From positions 186,001-250,000 of the forward strand of contig JAXLWB010000003.1 of NCBI GenBank assembly GCA_046328715.1: DNA of 64,000 nt, given 5' to 3'. The stretch comes from JAXLWB01 sp046328715 (GTDB lineage: Bacteria > Chloroflexota > Anaerolineae > Caldilineales > Caldilineaceae). The notes beneath the pieces were generated by a model. The model was not told where the DNA came from. It did no database searches and saw nothing but the letters and a program-made list of their open reading frames with translations. The position numbers were made by a program, and so were the translations under genes. This document shows, one piece after another, positions 26,566-33,771 of the stretch (its first letter is position 1; each line of letters opens with the position of its first letter).

Positions 26566-27285
26566 ATGACCCTTAAACTAATTGGCGCTGGCTTTGGGCG
26601 CACTGGAACGACTTCCATCAAAGCAGCTTTAGAAACCCTTGGTTTTGACCAATGTTACCACATGCAGGAAGTGATCAAGAATCCAAAGCATGTCGTAATG
26701 TGGAGTGACTTGACTGATGGTAAAGCTGTTAACTGGGATCATCTATTTGTCGGTTATCAATCGACGGTTGATTGGCCGGCTTGCAACTTTTACAAAGAGC
26801 TTATGGCGCACTATCCGAATGCTAAAGTGTTACTAACCGTGCGCAACCCGGAAGCCTGGTACGAAAGTTGCCGAAACACCATTTATGCCATCTATCGCAA
26901 AACAACCATGAAACTCTTGACACGTCTTATCCCGCCGCTACGACGCTTCTTGGCCATGAACGAACACATGATCTGGCAAGGCAACTTCGGCGGCCGTTTT
27001 GAAGATCGTGACTATGCAATTGCTGTATTCAATCAACACAACGAAGCAGTGATCCGTTCCGTTCCACCAGAACGTTTATTGGTCTACGACGTGAAGCAAG
27101 GCTGGGAACCGCTTTGCCGCTTTCTGGACGTTCCTATTCCTAACGTGCCATTTCCTCACCTGAACGATACACGTAGCTTCCGCTGGTTATTTCGCCTAGT
27201 AGATGGGTTGGTAGTGGCTTCGGCAGTCATGGGTGTGGGGCTACTTGGTTGGTGGCTCTATCGTACGCTCTTCACATTCAAGTAA
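26566..27285 (+). CDS. Sulfotransferase-family P-loop protein with C-terminal membrane helix
   Basis: 239 residues. The PAPS-binding P-loop is GFGRTGTTSIK (about 9-19) at the very N-terminus, so the ATG at 26566 must be close to correct. KVLLTVRNPEAWYES is the second, 3-phosphate-binding region with its Arg. FNQHNEAVIRSVPPERLLVYD is typical of the bacterial sulfotransferase-like group often misnamed NAD-dependent epimerase. A membrane helix (about 213-235) ends the protein, which suggests it works at the membrane. Acceptor unknown. Its start is eight bases from the divergent YbjQ start. Confidence 0.8.
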   Translation: MTLKLIGAGFGRTGTTSIKAALETLGFDQCYHMQEVIKNPKHVVMWSDLTDGKAVNWDHLFVGYQSTVDWPACNFYKELMAHYPNAKVLLTVRNPEAWYESCRNTIYAIYRKTTMKLLTRLIPPLRRFLAMNEHMIWQGNFGGRFEDRDYAIAVFNQHNEAVIRSVPPERLLVYDVKQGWEPLCRFLDVPIPNVPFPHLNDTRSFRWLFRLVDGLVVASAVMGVGLLGWWLYRTLFTFK

Positions 27286-27433
27286 GACCAATTGCGGTTG
27301 CAAAAGCGATGAATTTTTGCATAAATATGGCTGAAATTCATGGCTTTTCAGAGTACAAAATGAATTCACCTATGACGGTAAGATCCGTATCCTTTAAGCA
27401 GTAAACAAGCCGATTATTTTGGACAATGTGAGT

Positions 27434-27490
27434 AACCAGAGCAGCGAGGTCACACAATTGATAAAACTGTATGACCTCGCTGCTCTGGTT
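27434..27490. terminator. Perfect 19-bp stem-loop between convergent genes
   Basis: AACCAGAGCAGCGAGGTCA (27434-27452) pairs without mismatch with 27472-27490 around a 19-base loop. It lies between the convergent sulfotransferase-like and DUF4332 genes and can serve as a bidirectional terminator. The rest of 27286-27570 holds nothing supported. Confidence 0.7.
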
Positions 27491-27570
27491 GGATAAAATA
27501 TTGCCGAATACTTCTCGTTTCAGGTGAAGCAACGTCTTACACATATCGGTCTGGCTACCCACTGACCGGT

Positions 27571-27975
27571 TTAGTAATGAACGGCTCGCTCCAATTGCTT
27601 GGCCTGTTCGATCCATTTGCGTACTTCTTCGATGCGTGGCGCACGCTTGATGCCCAGCTTCTCGGTAGATTCGCCGATCTTGGCAAAGAGATTATCGGCG
27701 TTGCGCGTGCGCAGTTCCACCACCGAATCGACACCGACATTTTCCAACAGATCGCTGTAGACAGCACCAACGCCCTTAATGCGTGCCAGGTCGGCACGAT
27801 TGACCAGTTCGAGCAAGTGACGCGTGTCTACGCCATATTTGGCGGCAAGTGCCTTGCGATCAGCGGCTTTTCCAGCGGCAGCCAAAAACTTGCTTGAATC
27901 ATTGATGCCTGCTGATTTCAAGGCATTGGCCAGTTCCGTTGTGATCCCCTTCAGTTCATGAACCTTCACTCTCAC
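27571..27975 (-). CDS. DUF4332 helix-hairpin-helix protein
   Basis: 134 residues with two helix-hairpin-helix-like units: ELKGITTELANALKSAGI near the N-terminus and ARIKGVGAVYSDLLENVGV in the middle. This is the DUF4332 pattern, related to HhH modules of DNA polymerase lambda and Rad51-type proteins. A DNA or protein-binding role is likely but unproven. The start is a GTG preceded by AAGGAGACATCAAA. It lies downstream of the 617-residue exported protein on the same strand, about 155 bases away. Confidence 0.78.
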   Translation of the reverse strand: MRVKVHELKGITTELANALKSAGINDSSKFLAAAGKAADRKALAAKYGVDTRHLLELVNRADLARIKGVGAVYSDLLENVGVDSVVELRTRNADNLFAKIGESTEKLGIKRAPRIEEVRKWIEQAKQLERAVHY

Positions 27976-28129
27976 TTTGATGTCTCCTTGATTGTCACGT
28001 TAAAGTTAATAGTAAAGTAAAAAGCTTACGAAAACCCTACCACTTACCTAACGATTGACAATTCAAGAGAGTTCCTTAAATTTTAAGGAAAATTCAAATT
28101 AATTTTGTAAGCCAAATTTCAACCTACTT

Positions 28130-29983
28130 TTACCGCCGCCCCCCCAGAAATGGGCTCAATAACCAAGAACCAATCGAGATGATCAAACGAATCAGAATCA
28201 GCGCCAAGAGCAAAACCGCTGCACCGGTTCCGGCAGTCCAACCCCAGCCAAACTTTGCAATGAAGAGCGACAACGCAACTTGACCGGTGAGTAGTCGTAC
28301 AGAATCACCCGCCCAAGCAGCAACGTCTGTGGGTCCGCTGATGAAGGAGAGAAGTTGGTCGATGTTATCGTTTGTACCCACTTGACTGAGGAGATTGACG
28401 TTCTGCAATTGGGCAATTGCCCCTGGATCGCTCACCAGCCGCGCCACCAGTTGGTTACGTTGGTCCTGACTGAGATTGGGCAGACTTTGCGCCAACCAGG
28501 TCAACTGATCGGGAGTGAGTTTGCTGGCAATCGCTTTGAGATTTTCACTGGAGAGGGTAAGAATCGAGTTCAACGTCTCCTTATCTAGCAACACCAGGTT
28601 GCTTACCGCCGCTTTGTCATCCACGGCCACCAATTTTTCCAGCATCGTCCGGTCCACGTCGGACGGTTTCTTGGCTTTGTAGATTTCCAGCGCCACCACT
28701 TGATCGAGCAACTCGCCTGACACCTCGCCCCAGGCAATCGCATCGGGCAGGGAGCCGACAGCAGCCATCAGTTGTGGTGCACTCGAAGGCAGGGAAAGCG
28801 CTCGCTCCAAGGAGCCATCGGCAATCGCACTATCGAGCGCAGCCCGCCCCTGTGCATTCATGATCGCGCCTGTCATATTGACCAACTTGGCCAGTTGCTC
28901 TTGGGTTTCCACACGTTCCAATATCGACTTAAACTGCGGGTTCGAAGCAGAAAGATCTACCACTTGACGGATATCACGCTTGGTGTCACGCCAGCGCGAG
29001 AAGAGATCGTTGGCAATCGAACGCGCCATCTCTGGCAATTGCAGATTTAGCTCAGGTTCAATCGAGGCCACCACTTCGCTGCGGATCCCCGTCTTCACTT
29101 CGGGTGACTTAAGCTCTTCCTGGATCTGCGGCAACGCGCCATCTCGGCTATTGTAAACGTCGTAGACGATCAATCCCGTGCCAATGATCCAACCTGCAAT
29201 CGGCACCAATTCCGAGCCGACCCGTCCTAGGATGCGTGTGACAATGTTTCCAGCCACCCGTTCAGCAATCGTCTCTCCCAAGTCGATCAGCAGGCGGCGC
29301 GTGATCTGGGCAGCAATGATTACACCGATACCGCCCAACGCCACCTTGTGCTGATCCAGTACCGCTAACACACCGGGGTTGAGATCCTGATTTTGCACTC
29401 CACCACTTTGGCCAACGGCATTCTGCACCCGCTCCTCAAAGCTAGCCACAAGAACATCGGCATAGTTGCCGCCGATGAAGGTTTGCAGGCAGTAAAAGGC
29501 AGCCGACACCGATTCTGCCGAAAGTTCGCCGACCTTAGTCCCGATCGCAGCCGCTACGGCAACAGAGAGTTGATCAAGTTTGCTGCGAAATGCTTCACTT
29601 TCGAAGGCTTTGTTGGTGACAGTGGTGGCCAGTTCCTTGGCCTGGTCGCTTGACCAACTGGAGAGAAATTTTGTCCAGAGGTCAGTATCATTCTTGACCG
29701 CGGTCACCGCCTCGTCAATCGAACGGTCAATCACATTATCGACTGCCAGTTCGTTCCATTGCGTTTCCACGATGCCACTGACATCAATTTTGGTCAGCGC
29801 ATCAGCAAAGACCTGCTGTGAAACTGTGTTGAGTTCGTCGAGCAGCTTCTCTTCTGAAACGTCACTACACTGGCGCAAGGTCTCTTCCGGCTGCTGTTCC
29901 AACGCAGCACCCTGCGCAGGCAATGCCGAAAAAAGCAAACAGAGTATAAAGAGTAGAGAGAAAACAGGATGATATCTAGTCAT
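28130..29983 (-). CDS. Exported membrane-anchored protein of unknown family (paralogue of 24444-26237)
   Basis: 617 residues, family not recognised. Layout matches its paralogue: signal peptide (FSLLFILCLLFSALPAQGAA), Cys in CSDVSEE at the mature start, helical body, C-terminal membrane helix and a short basic tail (GGRR). Conserved blocks are IAERVAGNIVTRILGRVG, PIAGWIIG and GALPQIQEELKSPEV. The second half has many Leu/Asp-rich helices (SNLVLLDKETLNSILTLS), like a repeat solenoid. No catalytic residues stand out. A terminator-like hairpin lies in its leader at 30094-30123. Confidence 0.75.
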   Translation of the reverse strand: MTRYHPVFSLLFILCLLFSALPAQGAALEQQPEETLRQCSDVSEEKLLDELNTVSQQVFADALTKIDVSGIVETQWNELAVDNVIDRSIDEAVTAVKNDTDLWTKFLSSWSSDQAKELATTVTNKAFESEAFRSKLDQLSVAVAAAIGTKVGELSAESVSAAFYCLQTFIGGNYADVLVASFEERVQNAVGQSGGVQNQDLNPGVLAVLDQHKVALGGIGVIIAAQITRRLLIDLGETIAERVAGNIVTRILGRVGSELVPIAGWIIGTGLIVYDVYNSRDGALPQIQEELKSPEVKTGIRSEVVASIEPELNLQLPEMARSIANDLFSRWRDTKRDIRQVVDLSASNPQFKSILERVETQEQLAKLVNMTGAIMNAQGRAALDSAIADGSLERALSLPSSAPQLMAAVGSLPDAIAWGEVSGELLDQVVALEIYKAKKPSDVDRTMLEKLVAVDDKAAVSNLVLLDKETLNSILTLSSENLKAIASKLTPDQLTWLAQSLPNLSQDQRNQLVARLVSDPGAIAQLQNVNLLSQVGTNDNIDQLLSFISGPTDVAAWAGDSVRLLTGQVALSLFIAKFGWGWTAGTGAAVLLLALILIRLIISIGSWLLSPFLGGRR

Positions 29984-30093
29984 GGTGATTTTGATGCAAT
30001 AGATTCAGCTCTTCGTCAACAGCTTCCGGGAAGAGGATCGCTGAATCGTTATCTTTTCACTACGCATCTATCGTGAAAAAGTTGTCAAATAAA

Positions 30094-30123
30094 ACGGAGT
30101 GATCTTTCCTAATCACTCCGTTA
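30094..30123 (-). terminator. Terminator-like hairpin upstream of the 617-residue protein
   Basis: AACGGAGTGAT (30094-30104) pairs perfectly with 30113-30123; on the minus strand a U-rich TTTATTTG follows. No minus-strand gene ends here (larB runs the other way), so it is either an attenuator in the leader of the exported-protein gene or a block against transcription entering from the lar side. Confidence 0.55.
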
Positions 30124-30249
30124 GGGTCATTTACTCTATCCTTAGCCGACATGCCACAATTATAGCCCCAATAGCGCTCAATTGTCACGATGAACAATTG
30201 GAAGATTGGTAAGCGCAGGATCAAAACAAGTGTGATACACTACGCCTCT

Positions 30250-31008
30250 ATGGAACATTCCACATTGCGTGCCTTATTAGAAGCGGTCGCTGCCGGAGAA
30301 AAAAGTATCGACTCTGCGCTCGATTCGTTAAAATCACTACCGTATGAAGATCTCGGCTTTGCCAATCTCGACCACCATCGCAGCCTGCGCTGGGGTTTTC
30401 CCGAGGTGGTCTTCTGCCAGGGCAAGACGCCGGAACAGACTGCGCAGATCATGGCGAAGCTGGCCGAACGAAACGATCGGGTCTTGGCAACTCGTGCCAC
30501 AGCCGACCATTTCGCAGCCGCCCAACAACAACTAAACGAGTTACACTACAACCCTGCCGCTCGCTGCATCTGGCTAGACCGCACACCGGACAGAATCCGC
30601 CACGGTGGTGTTGTCCTGGTCGCAGCCGGAACCAGCGATCTGCCCGTACTCGAAGAAGCTGCGATTACGTTGGATCTGCTCGGTCACAAACCCCTGCAGA
30701 TTGCCGATGTGGGCGTGGCTGGGCTACATCGCCTGCTGCCGCATATTCCCACCATCCAATCCGCCAATGTTGTCGTGGTGGTGGCTGGCATGGAAGGCGC
30801 TCTTGCCAGCGTGGTGGGAGGATTGACCAATGCCCCGGTGATCGCTGTTCCAACCTCGGTCGGCTACGGTGCCAGCTTCGGTGGATTGGCCGCGCTGCTC
30901 ACCATGCTCAACAGTTGTGCTACTGGCGTGGCCGTCGTGAACATAGACAACGGTTTTGGCGCAGGCTTTATGGCAGCCATGATCAATCAGAAGATAGTGA
31001 GACAGTAA
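30250..31008 (+). CDS. larB: Nickel-pincer cofactor biosynthesis protein LarB
   Basis: 252 residues. LarB carboxylates nicotinic acid adenine dinucleotide at C5 and hydrolyses its phosphoanhydride, the first step to the nickel-pincer nucleotide. The C-terminal half is PurE-like: VADVGVAGLHRLL, VVVAGMEGALASVVGG, VPTSVGYGASFGG and NIDNGFGAGF. The ATG at 30250 fits the family N-terminus; I see no ribosome site before it. The last codons and stop overlap a GACAGTAAATCAGT palindrome. larE and larC follow in order. Confidence 0.93.
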   Translation: MEHSTLRALLEAVAAGEKSIDSALDSLKSLPYEDLGFANLDHHRSLRWGFPEVVFCQGKTPEQTAQIMAKLAERNDRVLATRATADHFAAAQQQLNELHYNPAARCIWLDRTPDRIRHGGVVLVAAGTSDLPVLEEAAITLDLLGHKPLQIADVGVAGLHRLLPHIPTIQSANVVVVVAGMEGALASVVGGLTNAPVIAVPTSVGYGASFGGLAALLTMLNSCATGVAVVNIDNGFGAGFMAAMINQKIVRQ

Positions 31009-31030
31009 ATCAGTAACTGACATACTGTCT
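31000..31030. repeat. Inverted repeat overlapping the larB stop
   Basis: AGACAGTA (31000-31007) pairs with TACTGTCT (31023-31030). The left arm overlaps the TAA stop of larB (31006-31008). Wording matches the 2701-2771 and 15238-15297 elements. It fills the gap before larE. Confidence 0.6.
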
Positions 31031-31065
31031 TACTGTCCTACTGACTACCTAAGGGGATTCAAAAA

Positions 31066-31926
31066 ATGAACGAGAGGACTGGCCTTTCCCCAGCAACAAA
31101 TGAGAAATATCAGCGCATGCGTTCGCTGATTCGTGAGTGTGAGTCTGTGTTGGTAGCCTATTCGGGTGGCGTGGATAGTGCACTGGTGATGGCGGTGGCT
31201 CATCGAGAATTGGGCGACAAGGCACTTGCCTGTATTGGGGTATCGCCCAGCTATCCGACGCGCGAGATGCGTAACGCGGTCAAGCTGGCCGAGGAACTGA
31301 AGGTGCCCTTCCGCCTGGTCGATACCGAAGAACATCTCGACCCTAACTACGCCGCCAACCCGACCAACCGCTGCTACTTCTGCAAGTCAGAATTGCACGA
31401 TCAACTCAAACAGGTTGCGCAAAGCGAAGGGTGGAGTGTGGTGTTAGATGGCAATAACGCCAGCGATGTCGGCGACTTTCGTCCTGGCATGCAGGCGGCC
31501 AGGGAACGAGGTGTGCGCTCACCGCTCTTGGAGGCAGGCATCAGCAAGGCCGAAGTGCGCGAGATTGCTCATGCGCTTAGCTTACCGGTTTGGGACAAGC
31601 CAGCGATGGCATGCCTCTCTTCGCGCGTGCCGCACGGCGTGGCGATCACGCCACAACTCTTGCGCCAGATCGAAAGCGCCGAAGATGTGCTGGTCGATCT
31701 CGGGTTTCAACAATTTCGGGTGCGCCACCACCATGAGATTGCTCGGATCGAGCTTCCCGTAGAAGATTTCGCCCGTGCCGTTCAATATCACAGAGCGATC
31801 AGCGATGGTGTCAAGGCAGCTGGCTACCGCTTCGTCACCCTTGATCTAGCGGGGTTTCGCAGTGGCTCCCTCAACGGTGCCAACGGCTCGACAATTTCGT
31901 TGGCAGATGTAATCATCGCAGCATAA
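31066..31926 (+). CDS. larE: ATP-dependent sacrificial sulfur transferase LarE
   Basis: 286 residues. A PP-loop ATPase (YSGGVDS, about 32-38) adenylates the pyridinium dicarboxylate intermediate and delivers sulfur to make the thiocarboxylates. NRCYFCKSEL (101-110) is the usual second motif. Cys183 in MACLSSRVPHG matches the position of the sacrificial Cys of Lactiplantibacillus LarE, so a one-turnover mechanism is likely; a cluster-dependent mode as in Thermotoga is less well supported by the few cysteines. AAGGGGATTC precedes the ATG. Confidence 0.93.
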   Translation: MNERTGLSPATNEKYQRMRSLIRECESVLVAYSGGVDSALVMAVAHRELGDKALACIGVSPSYPTREMRNAVKLAEELKVPFRLVDTEEHLDPNYAANPTNRCYFCKSELHDQLKQVAQSEGWSVVLDGNNASDVGDFRPGMQAARERGVRSPLLEAGISKAEVREIAHALSLPVWDKPAMACLSSRVPHGVAITPQLLRQIESAEDVLVDLGFQQFRVRHHHEIARIELPVEDFARAVQYHRAISDGVKAAGYRFVTLDLAGFRSGSLNGANGSTISLADVIIAA

Positions 31927-31932
31927 AACGTG

Positions 31933-31970
31933 AGATTAAGAGATTGTGTAATCTCCCAATCTCTTAATCT
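31933..31970. repeat. 13-bp perfect inverted repeat between larE and larC
   Basis: AGATTAAGAGATT (31933-31945) pairs with 31958-31970; the AATCTC word then continues on the right. The same word family recurs between ilvB and ilvN at 41951-42010. Confidence 0.65.
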
Positions 31971-31990
31971 TCTAATCTCCCATTTCTTTT

Positions 31991-33151
31991 ATGATCGCCT
32001 ATCTTGACATGCCCTCGGGAATCTCCGGGGACATTTTTTTAGGATGTCTGGTGGATGCGGGTTGGCCCATCGAGCGGCTGCATGCCACTGTAGAAAAGAT
32101 GAGCTTGCCCAGCGAGAGTTGGTCGATCCGTGCTGAGTCGGTGATGCGCGGTGCGCTACGGGCTACCCTTGTCCATGTGCAGGTACAAAAAGGCGATCAG
32201 CACCGCCATCTACATCATATCCAAGCAATCATTGAAGCTGCCACCTTGCCGGATGTGGTCAAACAGCGTGCCATTGCGGTTTTCACCCGCCTTGCCCAAG
32301 CCGAAGCCACTGTCCACGGCACGACGGTTGAACAGATCCACTTTCACGAAGTCGGTGCCTTGGATGCCATCATCGACATCGTCGGCACCTGTGCAGGACT
32401 ACACGAATTAGGCATCGACAAGCTCAATGCGTCTGGCCTGCCGCTTGGCGAAGGCTGGACACAAAGTGCGCACGGACGTATTCCCCTGCCCGCCCCCGCT
32501 ACCCTGATGCTCCTATCCGCTGCTAACGCGCCAACTCGTCCTGCCCCTGGCCCTGGCGAATTGGTAACACCCACGGGTGCTGCCTTGGTGGCGGAATTGG
32601 CAACCTTCCAACAGCCACGAATGAAGCTAAAGCGCATTGGCACCGGTACAGGACAAAAGGACTTTCCCTGGCCCAACGTGGCGCGGCTCTGGCTGGGCGA
32701 ACCATTGGAAAGCGGTGGGCTGGTCGAGATCGAAACCAACATCGACGACATGAATCCCGAACTCTACGGTGCCGTCAGCGCCAAACTCTTTGCCGCCGGT
32801 GCACTTGACGTCTGGACCACACCGATCCAAATGAAGAAAGGACGTCCAGCCACCCTGCTCAGTGTACTCGCCCCCACTACTTACGAAACCGCCCTTACCC
32901 ACCTTCTACTGACCGAGACCACCACCCTCGGCGTGCGTGTCCATCCGATCTATCGCCACGAAGCCGAGCGGCAGATGACGACGGTCCAGACCCGCTACGG
33001 CGAGGTGCGGGTCAAGTTGAAAATTATCAACGGCGAAGTAGCCGGGGCGAAGCCAGAGTTTGACGATTGCCTGCGGTTGGCGGAGGAGCATAAAGTGGCG
33101 GTGCGGAGGGTGTATGAGGCGGTGCAGAGAGCAATACAAGTGGAAAATTAG
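31991..33151 (+). CDS. larC: Nickel insertase LarC (single reading frame)
   Basis: 386 residues. LarC inserts Ni into the dithiocarboxylate intermediate in a CTP-dependent way, completing the nickel-pincer cofactor. N-terminal motif YLDMPSGISGDIFLG, histidine-rich HRHLHHI, HFHEVGALDAIIDIVG, and the C-terminal LarC2 part IETNIDDMNPELYGAV and PIQMKKGRPATLL. In Lactiplantibacillus the two parts are joined by a programmed frameshift; here they are continuous. No clear ribosome site. No lactate racemase gene lies in this window, so the cofactor user is elsewhere. Confidence 0.93.
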   Translation: MIAYLDMPSGISGDIFLGCLVDAGWPIERLHATVEKMSLPSESWSIRAESVMRGALRATLVHVQVQKGDQHRHLHHIQAIIEAATLPDVVKQRAIAVFTRLAQAEATVHGTTVEQIHFHEVGALDAIIDIVGTCAGLHELGIDKLNASGLPLGEGWTQSAHGRIPLPAPATLMLLSAANAPTRPAPGPGELVTPTGAALVAELATFQQPRMKLKRIGTGTGQKDFPWPNVARLWLGEPLESGGLVEIETNIDDMNPELYGAVSAKLFAAGALDVWTTPIQMKKGRPATLLSVLAPTTYETALTHLLLTETTTLGVRVHPIYRHEAERQMTTVQTRYGEVRVKLKIINGEVAGAKPEFDDCLRLAEEHKVAVRRVYEAVQRAIQVEN

Positions 33152-33183
33152 CGAAAGAAAATCACATTTTAAAGGATCAACAA

Positions 33184-33771
33184 ATGAATGAAATGAATCC
33201 CAAGGTCGACTTCTTTTTCAAGAAAGCCGAAAAGTGGCAGGCAGAGTATGAGAAATTGAGGGAGATCGTTCTGGATTGTGGGCTGACTGAAGAGTTGAAA
33301 TGGGGTGTCCCCTGTTACACGACCCAGGGAAACAACGTGGTTTTGATGCACGGCTTCAAGGAATACTGTGCGCTGCTATTTGTCAAGGGTGCTTTGTTGA
33401 AGGATCCCAATGAGATTTTGATCCAACAGACGGAGAATGTGCAGTCGGCACGCCAGGCGCGCTTCACCAATCTGCAACAGATCGTTGACTTGGAGCCCGT
33501 CTTGAAAGCCTACATCGCTGAAGCAGTTGAAGTAGAAAAGTCAGGCTTGAAGATCGAATTCAAGAAGACAACAGAATTCCCCATGCCCGAAGAATTCATC
33601 AACAAGCTAGAGGAAGTTTCCGGCTTGCAAGACGCTTTTGAGGCATTGACTCCAGGACGACAAAGAGGGTACCTGCTCTATTTTTCGCAGCCCAAACAAG
33701 CCAAAACTCGTGAGTCAAGAATAGAAAAATACACGCAGAAAATTCTCGAGGGCAAGGGATTAGACGATTGA
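33184..33771 (+). CDS. YdeI/OmdA-type protein (DUF1801)
   Basis: 195 residues. The N-terminal DUF1801 fold has the landmarks EELKWGVPCYTTQGNNVVLMHGFKE (about 37-61, quoted in two parts in the family as ELKWGxPxY and GFKxxxxLxF). The C-terminal part (EALTPGRQRGYLLYFSQ, then ESRIEKY) is the OmdA/YdeI tail. In Bacillus YdeI-like proteins are linked with stress or bacteriostatic resistance, but the biochemical role is unknown. Its stop overlaps the TTG start of the next gene by four bases. Confidence 0.8.
   Translation: MNEMNPKVDFFFKKAEKWQAEYEKLREIVLDCGLTEELKWGVPCYTTQGNNVVLMHGFKEYCALLFVKGALLKDPNEILIQQTENVQSARQARFTNLQQIVDLEPVLKAYIAEAVEVEKSGLKIEFKKTTEFPMPEEFINKLEEVSGLQDAFEALTPGRQRGYLLYFSQPKQAKTRESRIEKYTQKILEGKGLDD

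Noticed and set aside
31991..33151. Programmed frameshift in larC
   Set aside because: Both LarC parts lie in one uninterrupted frame, so no shift is needed.
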